48,318 nucleotides of DNA from Candidatus Saccharimonadota bacterium. Lineage in GTDB: Bacteria > Patescibacteriota > Saccharimonadia > Saccharimonadales > Saccharimonadaceae. How positions within the stretch are numbered: position 1 is the first letter of the stretch; each line of letters starts with the position of its first letter. The stretch lies in contig DAICXK010000007.1 of NCBI GenBank assembly GCA_027312225.1, positions 1-48,318 of the forward strand, read 5' to 3'. The position numbers and the translations under genes are program-made. Positions 32,147-38,811 of the stretch are shown here, in pieces. The notes under the pieces were generated by a model. The model was not told where the DNA came from and ran no database searches. It saw nothing but the letters and a program-made list of their open reading frames with translations.

Positions 32147-32175
32147 TTGACTTTTTTTCATTTTTGTGATAGTAT
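32147..32175 (+). promoter_or_regulatory. Promoter of the LPXTG surface protein
   Basis: TTGACT (32147-32152), a 17-base T-rich spacer and TAGTAT (32170-32175) predict a start near 32182. GAGGAG then precedes the ATG at 32207. Confidence 0.75.
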
Positions 32176-32206
32176 TGATAGCAATTAATTGGCGAGGAGA
32201 GTTTCA

Positions 32207-33907
32207 ATGAAGAAAATCGTTATATCAGCCTTAATTGCCCTAGCAACCGTTGTCGGTGTTATGGCAATCGACCAAGCGGTAAACCCGCTATCAGCTAAAG
32301 ACTGTTCGAACAATGCGGTCGCAAAATGCGGCGTTTGGAGTGTCAAAGAGATGCGAAACGCCTACAACAACGACACGACCAAGGGTCTGCGTAACATCTA
32401 TAATGGTATGGGCATTACAACTGATACCATCAATAACGCGACCGTAAAGGAAGGATATGTTCACAAGGACGGACGTGTCACGATCGGCAATGAAGTCGTC
32501 GCTACGAATGCAATCTCGGCTGGACGCCAGATTACCAATAACCAACGCACCAAACACACCTACAATGGCACTGTATACTACACAAGCTCTACAAGCCACT
32601 TCGGCGCGAGCAAGCTTTCGGCCTTTGTCTTTCTTGATAAGAACGGCCGCTTCCTTGGTGCAGTCCTTCACGACTGTGGCAACCCAATCAAGGCAACCCC
32701 AACCAAACCTGCGCCAAAGCCATCAGTTGTTTGTGATGCACTGAAGTCAACTATCCTTAGCCGCAATACCTACCGATTCACCGCCACTGCAACCGCCAAA
32801 GATGGCGCACGCATTAGCGGGTATACCTTTAACTTTGGCGACGGCACGACAAAGAAACAAGCAAGCAATGTCATCCAACATACTTATGCCAAGCCTGGCA
32901 CTTACACAGCCACAGTTACCGTTCATTCCAATATTGCCGATGCGACAAGCGCAAAATGTAAAGTAACTGTTACCGTTGCTCCTGAACCAACCGCCACCTG
33001 TACTAACCTGACAGCAACCGTCACCAAGCGCACCAACGTCCGCCTTGATGCCAAGGCGACCGCCGCGAATAGTGCAACAATTAGCTCGTATATCTTTACG
33101 ATCGCCGACGCGACAGGCAAAGAGGTATTCAAACAGCCTGTTAGTAGCACTGCCACAAGCGCTAGTGCCTCAACAACGGTTACTGCTCCTGGAACCTACA
33201 AGGCCAAGGTAGTAGTGGTCACAAGCGTCGGTGAAAAGACAGCGACTGCCTGTACTGACACGTTTACGATTGACCGTGAAAAAGTACCTGGTATCAGCAT
33301 CATTAAGAAGGTTGATGGGCAAGACCATAAGGAAGTCGCCGTGGGTCAAACCTTTACGTATCAAATCACCGTCACCAACAAGGGTGAGACCGACCTGAAG
33401 AGTGTCAAGGTAACCGACCCAGCTCCTCAGCACGTCCAATTCTTGACCGCAGACAAGGGCACGATCGCTGACAATAGCTGGAGCCATACGATCTCAAGTC
33501 TGAAGGTTGGCGAAAGTGCAAGTTTCGCAATCACCGCCAAGGTGCTTAAAGAAGTCGAAGGACGCATTAAAAATACCGCATGCGTCGATGCACCAGCCGT
33601 ACCGGGTGCTCCTGATGATTGTGATGACGCTACCGTCGAGGTACCGCCAACACCAGAAGTACCAATTATTAAGGTATGTGACCTTGGCTCTAAGACAATC
33701 ATTTCGATCCGTGAAGACGACTTTGATGCTACCAAGCATTCGACGAACCTTGAAGATTGTAAGAAAGTCCCTACCAAGCCAGTACCAGAGGCACCGACCG
33801 AGCTCCCAACAACAGGTATCGGGGACACGCTTGTTAACCTCGTTGCCCTCGGCACGCTTGTCGGTACAACCATTGCCTACGCACTAAGCCGCCGCAATAT
33901 CGTCTAG
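32207..33907 (+). CDS. LPXTG-anchored surface protein with PKD and DUF11 domains
   Basis: The start ATG 32207 follows GAGGAG. The 566-residue protein has a signal peptide (about 1-22), an N-terminal domain of unknown type with paired cysteines (33, 41, 157), a Pro/Lys/Thr linker, a PKD-like domain (about 176-257, with YTFNFGDGT and HTYAKPGTYTATVTV), a second Ig-like domain (about 265-355), a DUF11-like repeat (about 365-460) and a C-terminal sorting signal: LPTTG (533-537), a hydrophobic span and RRNIV. Sortase should link it to the cell wall. Such proteins are candidates for host attachment in this lineage. No sortase gene is in the window. Confidence 0.92.
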   Translation: MKKIVISALIALATVVGVMAIDQAVNPLSAKDCSNNAVAKCGVWSVKEMRNAYNNDTTKGLRNIYNGMGITTDTINNATVKEGYVHKDGRVTIGNEVVATNAISAGRQITNNQRTKHTYNGTVYYTSSTSHFGASKLSAFVFLDKNGRFLGAVLHDCGNPIKATPTKPAPKPSVVCDALKSTILSRNTYRFTATATAKDGARISGYTFNFGDGTTKKQASNVIQHTYAKPGTYTATVTVHSNIADATSAKCKVTVTVAPEPTATCTNLTATVTKRTNVRLDAKATAANSATISSYIFTIADATGKEVFKQPVSSTATSASASTTVTAPGTYKAKVVVVTSVGEKTATACTDTFTIDREKVPGISIIKKVDGQDHKEVAVGQTFTYQITVTNKGETDLKSVKVTDPAPQHVQFLTADKGTIADNSWSHTISSLKVGESASFAITAKVLKEVEGRIKNTACVDAPAVPGAPDDCDDATVEVPPTPEVPIIKVCDLGSKTIISIREDDFDATKHSTNLEDCKKVPTKPVPEAPTELPTTGIGDTLVNLVALGTLVGTTIAYALSRRNIV

Positions 33908-33922
33908 TCTCATCTAAGCGTC

Positions 33923-33957
33923 AGAAAATGCACCCTCTCGAGGTGCATTTTCTTGTT
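33923..33957 (+). terminator. Terminator of the LPXTG gene
   Basis: AGAAAATGCACC (33923-33934) pairs with GGTGCATTTTCT (33942-33953), a 12-bp stem. The right arm is itself T-rich and TTGTTT follows. Confidence 0.82.
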
Positions 33958-33987
33958 TCACTAGATATTGTATAGTAATAGGTAGAC

Positions 33988-34338
33988 ATGACAGAGGTTT
34001 CAATATCCATCGGCTGCGTTGGCGCAGCAACAGAAATTCTTGGCGACAAGTGGACGCCTCATTTGTTACGATACTTTGCTAATGAAGAGACAGTGCGGTT
34101 TTGCCAGCTGCAAGACCTCGTCACCGGTATTAATCCTCGCACACTATCAGCCCGGCTTGATTCTCTCGAGGCTCACGGAATCATCATAAAAACCACGACA
34201 ACATCAAAATCACGATGCGAGTACCGTCTCACCGAGAAGGGAACCGAGCTTCTTCCGATTCTCCAGCAGATGGACCAATGGAGTGCCAGGCATGGTGATC
34301 TCGTCACAGCTGATTCTCAGGTTCGCGCTATACTATAA
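33988..34338 (+). CDS. HxlR-type winged-helix transcription regulator
   Basis: The 116-residue protein matches the HxlR family: an early Cys (C10) followed by ILGDKWTPHLLRYF, RFCQLQDLVTGINPRTLSARLDSLEAHGII and the wing EYRLTEKGTELLP, ending with a W-containing dimer helix. Several HxlR proteins sense electrophiles or disulfide stress through that Cys. It stands directly before a two-component system, whose start codon lies five bases after its stop. TATAGT upstream is a candidate -10 box. Confidence 0.9.
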   Translation: MTEVSISIGCVGAATEILGDKWTPHLLRYFANEETVRFCQLQDLVTGINPRTLSARLDSLEAHGIIIKTTTTSKSRCEYRLTEKGTELLPILQQMDQWSARHGDLVTADSQVRAIL

Positions 34339-34345
34339 GTATATG
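34329..34345 (+). promoter_or_regulatory. Internal -10 boxes for the response regulator
   Basis: Overlapping TATACT (34329-34334) and TACTAT (34331-34336) lie inside the last codons of the HxlR gene. The second ends six bases before the ATG at 34343. The two-component operon can thus be transcribed separately as a leaderless message. Confidence 0.5.
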
Positions 34346-35014
34346 AGAATATTAGTCATCGAAGATGAACACAAGATTGCCAGGGCACTCAAACGGGCCC
34401 TACAACAAGAAAAGTATGCCGTTGATGTGTCGTACGACGGTGATGACGGCTGGGCCATGGCCCATACCGAGCCCTATGACGCCATGATCATCGACCGTAT
34501 GGTCCCAGGCGAATACGACGGCCTACAGATTGTACGTGAACTACGTAAACTATCGATCCATACGCCGATTATTCTCCTGACCGCGCTCGGGTCAGTCAAA
34601 GATAAGACCGACGGGCTAGATGCCGGCGCTGACGATTACTTGGTGAAACCCTTTGCGCTTGAAGAATTGCTGGCCCGCGTGCGAGCATTAATTCGTCGAC
34701 CACGCGAACAAGACGCCACTGTCTTAACCGTAGGGGACGTCTCACTCGACACCGTCACCTTTGAGGTTAAACGGGGCGACACTGTTATCGCACTGACTCA
34801 AAAGGAATACGCACTGTTAGAATATCTGATGCGCAACCCTGGCCGTCCTTTGTCCAAAGAAATGATTATCAGTCATGTGTGGGATTATGACGCTGATATC
34901 CTGCCGAACACCGTCGAAGTCTATATTAAATATTTGCGCAACAAGATTGATAAAAAACCGTTTACGCCGATTATCCATACCATCCGCGGTTTCGGCTACA
35001 AGGTACAGGCGTGA
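34343..35014 (+). CDS. OmpR-family response regulator
   Basis: From ATG 34343 the product has 223 residues. The receiver domain shows the acidic pair in VIEDEH (residues 7-8), phospho-acceptor D51 in MIIDRMVPGEYDG, and LVKPF. The C-terminal winged helix includes LTQKEYALLEYLMRNPGRPLSK-type and NTVEVYIKYLRNKI segments. It should control genes on command of the kinase encoded next, whose GTG overlaps its TGA stop. The adjacent ABC exporter is the obvious candidate target. Confidence 0.96.
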   Translation: MRILVIEDEHKIARALKRALQQEKYAVDVSYDGDDGWAMAHTEPYDAMIIDRMVPGEYDGLQIVRELRKLSIHTPIILLTALGSVKDKTDGLDAGADDYLVKPFALEELLARVRALIRRPREQDATVLTVGDVSLDTVTFEVKRGDTVIALTQKEYALLEYLMRNPGRPLSKEMIISHVWDYDADILPNTVEVYIKYLRNKIDKKPFTPIIHTIRGFGYKVQA

Positions 35015-36030
35015 ACCGCTTATTCCATTCCGCCACAGTTCGGCTGACGACGTGGTATGTTATGATTTTGACCATCATTTGCCTGATGTTCAGTGCCATC
35101 GTCTATCAAATTACTATCAGTGAGGTCCAACACCGCCTCAGCAGCTATAACTCGCGGGCCGAAGAGTTACGGCCAATGCCACCATATGGCCAGCTATTAG
35201 GAGAGATCCGCGCCAAGGAACTTGCTGCTGCCCGCGCAAACTTAATTATCATCCTGTTTTACACCAATCTTATCGTTATTTGTAGTGGCGGTGTTGGGGC
35301 GTACTTCCTTGCCAAGCGTACCCTGCGCCCCATTGAAGATGCCCACGAACAGCAGACTCGGTTTGTCAGTGATGCCAGCCACGAGCTACGCACACCACTC
35401 GCGACCATGACCACCGAATTAGAGGCTGCCTTGCGTGATAGTAACCTCAAGAAATCTGAAATGAAAGAATTGCTAGAGAGCAACCTAGAGGAGGTACAGC
35501 GCCTCACTAAATTATCAAACATGCTCTTGGCGTTATCCGTTGGCAACGCCGATGCCCTACAGCATACCTCATTCGACCTCACGTCCAGCGTCTCATCCAT
35601 TATTAAGCGACTCGAACATGATGCAACATCGCGTATCACTCTACAAGCACCAACGACTCCAGCCGTAGTCGTAGCACACCAGCCCAGCATTGAAGAACTC
35701 GTAACGATCCTGGTTGATAATGCCCTGAAATACAGTCCGCCAAATAGTCCTATTACCGTTGCTATTCAAATAGGACAAAAAGTCGTGTTCCGTATTGCAA
35801 ATGAAGGCGAAGGCATCGCCGCAGAGCATCTGCCAAAAATCTTTGACCGCTTCTATCGGGCTGACCCAGCAAGATCGAGCGGGCAAGGGTACGGACTTGG
35901 CCTCAGTTTGGCACGGCAAATTAGCAACCTCCACAGTGCCGAGCTCGCCGCCGCCAGTATACCTGGAAAAGAGACTGTATTCTCGTTTTCTCTGCCAACT
36001 ATCAGGAAAAGTAAAGTAAAAACTCAGTAG
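35011..36030 (+). CDS. Sensor histidine kinase
   Basis: The 339-residue protein has two membrane spans (about 14-36 and 76-99) enclosing a small extracytoplasmic loop of about 40 residues, then HisKA with H124 in SDASHELRTPL and a HATPase domain with DNALKYSPPNSP, an EGEGI-type G1 box and GYGLGLSLA. Short loops like this often mean that the kinase senses through a partner, such as an adjacent ABC permease. Its GTG start overlaps the regulator stop (GTGA). The regulator, kinase, permease and ATPase genes follow in one direction. Confidence 0.95.
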   Translation: MNRLFHSATVRLTTWYVMILTIICLMFSAIVYQITISEVQHRLSSYNSRAEELRPMPPYGQLLGEIRAKELAAARANLIIILFYTNLIVICSGGVGAYFLAKRTLRPIEDAHEQQTRFVSDASHELRTPLATMTTELEAALRDSNLKKSEMKELLESNLEEVQRLTKLSNMLLALSVGNADALQHTSFDLTSSVSSIIKRLEHDATSRITLQAPTTPAVVVAHQPSIEELVTILVDNALKYSPPNSPITVAIQIGQKVVFRIANEGEGIAAEHLPKIFDRFYRADPARSSGQGYGLGLSLARQISNLHSAELAAASIPGKETVFSFSLPTIRKSKVKTQ

Positions 36031-36041
36031 CTAATCGTATA

Positions 36042-36075
36042 GTTACTCCTGTCTATTACTATAAACAGGAGTAAC
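36042..36075 (+). promoter_or_regulatory. Inverted repeat sequestering the permease Shine-Dalgarno site
   Basis: GTTACTCCTGT (36042-36052) pairs perfectly with ACAGGAGTAAC (36065-36075), leaving a 12-base loop. The right arm contains the AGGAG that serves the GTG at 36079. As RNA the hairpin would hide the ribosome-binding site; as DNA it is an 11-bp dyad that could be an operator. No T-run follows, so it is not a terminator. Confidence 0.75.
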
Positions 36076-36078
36076 AAA

Positions 36079-37449
36079 GTGAATCCAATATCTAGGGGCA
36101 TCAAGAACGCCCTTCGCAGTCCTGTCAGGGCAGGGGCAATTATCCTGATGCTGGCAGTAAGCATCACACTGCTCGTGAGTATGCTGGTGGCGCGTGCCAG
36201 CATCAATGACAAAATTAATGAAGTCAAGGCGACGGCCGGGACAAATATCACCATCACGCCTGCTGGTATCCAAGGCTTTATGGGTGGCGGTGATCCACTC
36301 ACGAGCGAACAGGTCTCGACAATCAAGGATACCGACCATGTTGCGTCCATTACCGCAACCCTAAGCGACCAACTAGGCGATGATGACACCGACCTTGAGT
36401 CAGCGCTCGAACTGGGTAGTTTTGGACAGCGCCAGCAGCGATTTGACAGCGACTCTAGCGAGACGACGCCAACACCACCAAGTGATGAAACAGGAGAGGA
36501 CGGCAGTCGCCGCATCATGGGCGGTCCCCGTACAACTGTCACGGGAACAACCACACCAGATAATAACGGCGGCCTATCATTCACGAGCGGCGAAACAATT
36601 GATGGTGGCAGTGGTGATCTTGTTGCGCTGGTCGGCGCAACCCTCGCCGAAAAGAATGAACTCTCTGTTGGCGATACTTTCACTATGTACAATAAAGAGT
36701 TCACCGTCAAAGGTATCTTTACTACCGATAACCAATTCCAAGACAGCGGACTTATCATACCGCTCGAGACGCTCCAAACGATAACCAACCAGGCCGGCGC
36801 CGTCACTTCAGTCACTGCTACTGTCGATAGTAGTGATAATGTTGCGACGGTTATCGAAAGCCTCAAGGGATCACTCGCAGACAAGGCCGACATCACCAGC
36901 CAAGTTGAACAGGCCGAGCAGAATGTCTCATCACTCGAAAGTATCGCCGGGCTCGCCCTGGTTGGTGTTATTGGCGCAGCAGGTGCGGGGGCGATTATCA
37001 TTCTGCTTGCCATGATCATGATCGTACGCGAGCGTCGTCGCGAGATTGGCGTCATCAAGGCTATCGGCGGAACCAACCGTAGTGTCATGACACAGTTCAC
37101 GAGCGAGGCACTCACTTTAACGGTCGTGGGCGGCATTGTTGGACTTGCCATCGGTATTACCGTTAGTGGCCCTATGACAAATTCTCTTGTTACTAACGGG
37201 CAAACAACCGCTTCAAGCAATCAAATGCCGGGCAGGCAAGGTGGTCCTGGCGGTATGGGTCGTCCTACGAACTTCAATAGTCCAGGTGCGCAGATCGACC
37301 AAACCTTCAAAGATATTTCTAGCACCGTAACCCCAGAGACACTGACCGCTGCAATCGGGATTATGCTGCTTATTGCTATCGTCGGTAGCGCCGTCCCCGC
37401 ATGGTTCATCGCCAATATTAAACCAGCCGAAGTGCTGAGATCGGAGTAA
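36079..37449 (+). CDS. MacB/FtsX-type ABC transporter permease
   Basis: The 456-residue protein has the MacB-type plan: a first membrane span (about 19-40), a large extracytoplasmic domain of roughly 240 residues, and three C-terminal spans (about 291-314, 345-368 and 427-448). It carries RERRREIGVIKAIGG, the coupling-helix signature of this family. The outer domain has acidic and Ser/Thr/Gly-rich low-complexity parts, and a Gly/Pro/Met-rich loop (MPGRQGGPGGMGRP) lies before the last span. It starts at GTG 36079 downstream of an RBS-masking hairpin. Substrate is unknown; export of a peptide, lipid or drug is typical. Confidence 0.92.
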   Translation: MNPISRGIKNALRSPVRAGAIILMLAVSITLLVSMLVARASINDKINEVKATAGTNITITPAGIQGFMGGGDPLTSEQVSTIKDTDHVASITATLSDQLGDDDTDLESALELGSFGQRQQRFDSDSSETTPTPPSDETGEDGSRRIMGGPRTTVTGTTTPDNNGGLSFTSGETIDGGSGDLVALVGATLAEKNELSVGDTFTMYNKEFTVKGIFTTDNQFQDSGLIIPLETLQTITNQAGAVTSVTATVDSSDNVATVIESLKGSLADKADITSQVEQAEQNVSSLESIAGLALVGVIGAAGAGAIIILLAMIMIVRERRREIGVIKAIGGTNRSVMTQFTSEALTLTVVGGIVGLAIGITVSGPMTNSLVTNGQTTASSNQMPGRQGGPGGMGRPTNFNSPGAQIDQTFKDISSTVTPETLTAAIGIMLLIAIVGSAVPAWFIANIKPAEVLRSE

Positions 37450-37454
37450 TTCGC

Positions 37455-38126
37455 ATGTTGTCAGTTAAAAATCTCACACGAACCTACAATAGTGCAGAAG
37501 GAGAACTTGTTGCGCTTGACAATGTTAGCTTTTCGGTCAAAGACGGCGAGTTTGTTAGCATTATCGGCAAAAGCGGTAGCGGCAAGAGCACTCTTCTCAG
37601 TCTCCTCGGTGCGCTTGACACGCCAACCAGCGGCAGCATCATGGTTGATGATGAGGATATCGCCAAGCTCTCCCTTGTCAAGCAAACTGCCTACCGTGCC
37701 CGCAAAATTGGCTTTGTCTTCCAACACTACAATCTCATCACCAACCTTAGCGCGCTCGAGAATGTTATGCTGGCGCTAGAGTATGGAGGTGTCCCAGCTA
37801 AGGACAGAAAAGAGCGGGCTATACAGCTTCTCGATGAAGTCGGTGTCGAGGGCGGCATGCGACTACGTAAGCCTGGTAAACTCAGTGGCGGCCAGCAACA
37901 ACGCGTCTCAATCGCCAGGGCGCTCGCCAACCAGCCAGCCATCATCTTGGCAGACGAGCCGACTGGCAATCTTGATAGCACAACGGGCAAAAAGATCTTT
38001 GATCTTCTCCACAAGCTTAGCCGTACCGAGAATACGACTATTATTGCAGTAACCCATGACCTCGACATTGCCGGCAAGACCGATCGGACTTTCAAGTTAC
38101 GCGATGGAAAATTGCAACAAGCATAG
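37455..38126 (+). CDS. ABC transporter ATP-binding protein (MacB/LolD type)
   Basis: The 223-residue ATPase has Walker A GKSGSGKST (38-46), a Q-loop (FVFQHYNL), the signature LSGGQQQR, Walker B ILADEPTGNLD and the switch histidine in VTHD. It follows the permease after five bases and energises it. Together with the regulator and kinase upstream this is a typical stress-responsive exporter module, like the Bce/Lia-type systems in Firmicutes, although the permease here has four rather than ten spans. Confidence 0.97.
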   Translation: MLSVKNLTRTYNSAEGELVALDNVSFSVKDGEFVSIIGKSGSGKSTLLSLLGALDTPTSGSIMVDDEDIAKLSLVKQTAYRARKIGFVFQHYNLITNLSALENVMLALEYGGVPAKDRKERAIQLLDEVGVEGGMRLRKPGKLSGGQQQRVSIARALANQPAIILADEPTGNLDSTTGKKIFDLLHKLSRTENTTIIAVTHDLDIAGKTDRTFKLRDGKLQQA

Positions 38127-38168
38127 CCATTCTCAGGTTGCTTTCAGCAAACACTGTCACACTACTAA

Positions 38169-38183
38169 TGGACACGTTGTCCA
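38169..38183. promoter_or_regulatory. Palindrome upstream of the Gre-like gene
   Basis: TGGACA-CGT-TGTCCA is a 6-3-6 dyad 28 bases before the ATG at 38211. It may be an operator or a leader hairpin. No convincing promoter was found around it. Confidence 0.45.
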
Positions 38184-38210
38184 AGTCAAACCGAAAGGAG
38201 AAGATGACAC

Positions 38211-38675
38211 ATGAAAAAAGATTACGTACTACTCAGCAAAAAAGGAATGAAAGAACTCCGCAGGCGCATCGCCCAACTAGAACACGAGCAAAAGGCCGCC
38301 ATTCAGGCACTGCGTGAGATGGATAAAGGAACTGCACATGAGGAGCGCCTTGAACATATCGAGCGGCTCGCGCACCTTGAATCGGTTGAAAGCGAGCTTG
38401 CCGACAAGCGCCTTCTACTATCTAGCGCCAAACTACTCCCAAGTAAACGAGCACGCCTCAAGGTTGCCATTGGCAGTGTCGTAGACTTGATTGATCAACA
38501 AGGAAGGTTGTTCCGCTATACAATTGTTGATAGTTTCGAGGCAGACCCCAGCGATGGTCGTATCTCCGTCGAGAGCCCTCTTGGTCGCAGCTTGCTCGGC
38601 AAGACAATCAAGGATACGGTTGACCTGGCAACAGGCAAGCAACAGCGCTCTTTGCAGCTTGTCCGCATTCACTAA
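38211..38675 (+). CDS. GreA/GreB-like RNA polymerase secondary-channel factor
   Basis: The 154-residue protein has the Gre plan: an N-terminal antiparallel coiled coil (about 10-75) and a C-terminal globular domain with VAIGSVVDLIDQQGRLFRYTIVDSFEADPSDGRIS and SPLGRSLLGKTIKD. At the coiled-coil tip GreA has GDLxEN, with Asp41 and Glu44 coordinating the catalytic magnesium. Here the tip reads GTAHEE (40-45), so by eye the Asp is Thr while a Glu remains. Transcript-cleavage activity may be lost and the factor could be inhibitory, like Gfh1. AGGAG lies ten bases upstream. Confidence 0.85.
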   Translation: MKKDYVLLSKKGMKELRRRIAQLEHEQKAAIQALREMDKGTAHEERLEHIERLAHLESVESELADKRLLLSSAKLLPSKRARLKVAIGSVVDLIDQQGRLFRYTIVDSFEADPSDGRISVESPLGRSLLGKTIKDTVDLATGKQQRSLQLVRIH

Positions 38676-38697
38676 CGCCTCCCGTAAAACGAGACGC

Positions 38698-38725
38698 AAA
38701 GCCCTCCTTTCATGGGGGGGCTTTT
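38698..38725 (+). terminator. Terminator of the Gre-like gene
   Basis: AAAGCCCTCC pairs with GGGGGGCTTT (one or two G-T wobbles) and a short T-run follows. Confidence 0.75.
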
Positions 38726-38795
38726 GTTGTAATATGGGTCCTCCGAGACACATCGTACGCCTGGCGAACAGGTTCGCATATCGCTCGCTTCATAG

Positions 38796-38811
38796 TACAA
38801 TGGTGCTAATG
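38796..38811 (+). promoter_or_regulatory. -10 box abutting the P-type ATPase start
   Basis: TACAAT (38796-38801) is followed by seven bases and the ATG at 38809. A much longer open frame reaches back to 38491, but it would include the Gre terminator, so the leaderless start is preferred. Confidence 0.55.

Noticed and set aside
36024-37220. 398-residue - strand open frame opposite the ABC permease
   Set aside because: Its Ser/Pro/Val-rich sequence is typical of the complement of a coding frame; the + strand has clear MacB motifs and a ribosome-binding site.
38491-38808. N-terminal extension of the P-type ATPase (947-residue frame)
   Set aside because: It would run through the Gre-like gene and its terminator in another frame; a -10 box and ATG at the family's usual start make 38809 the better choice.
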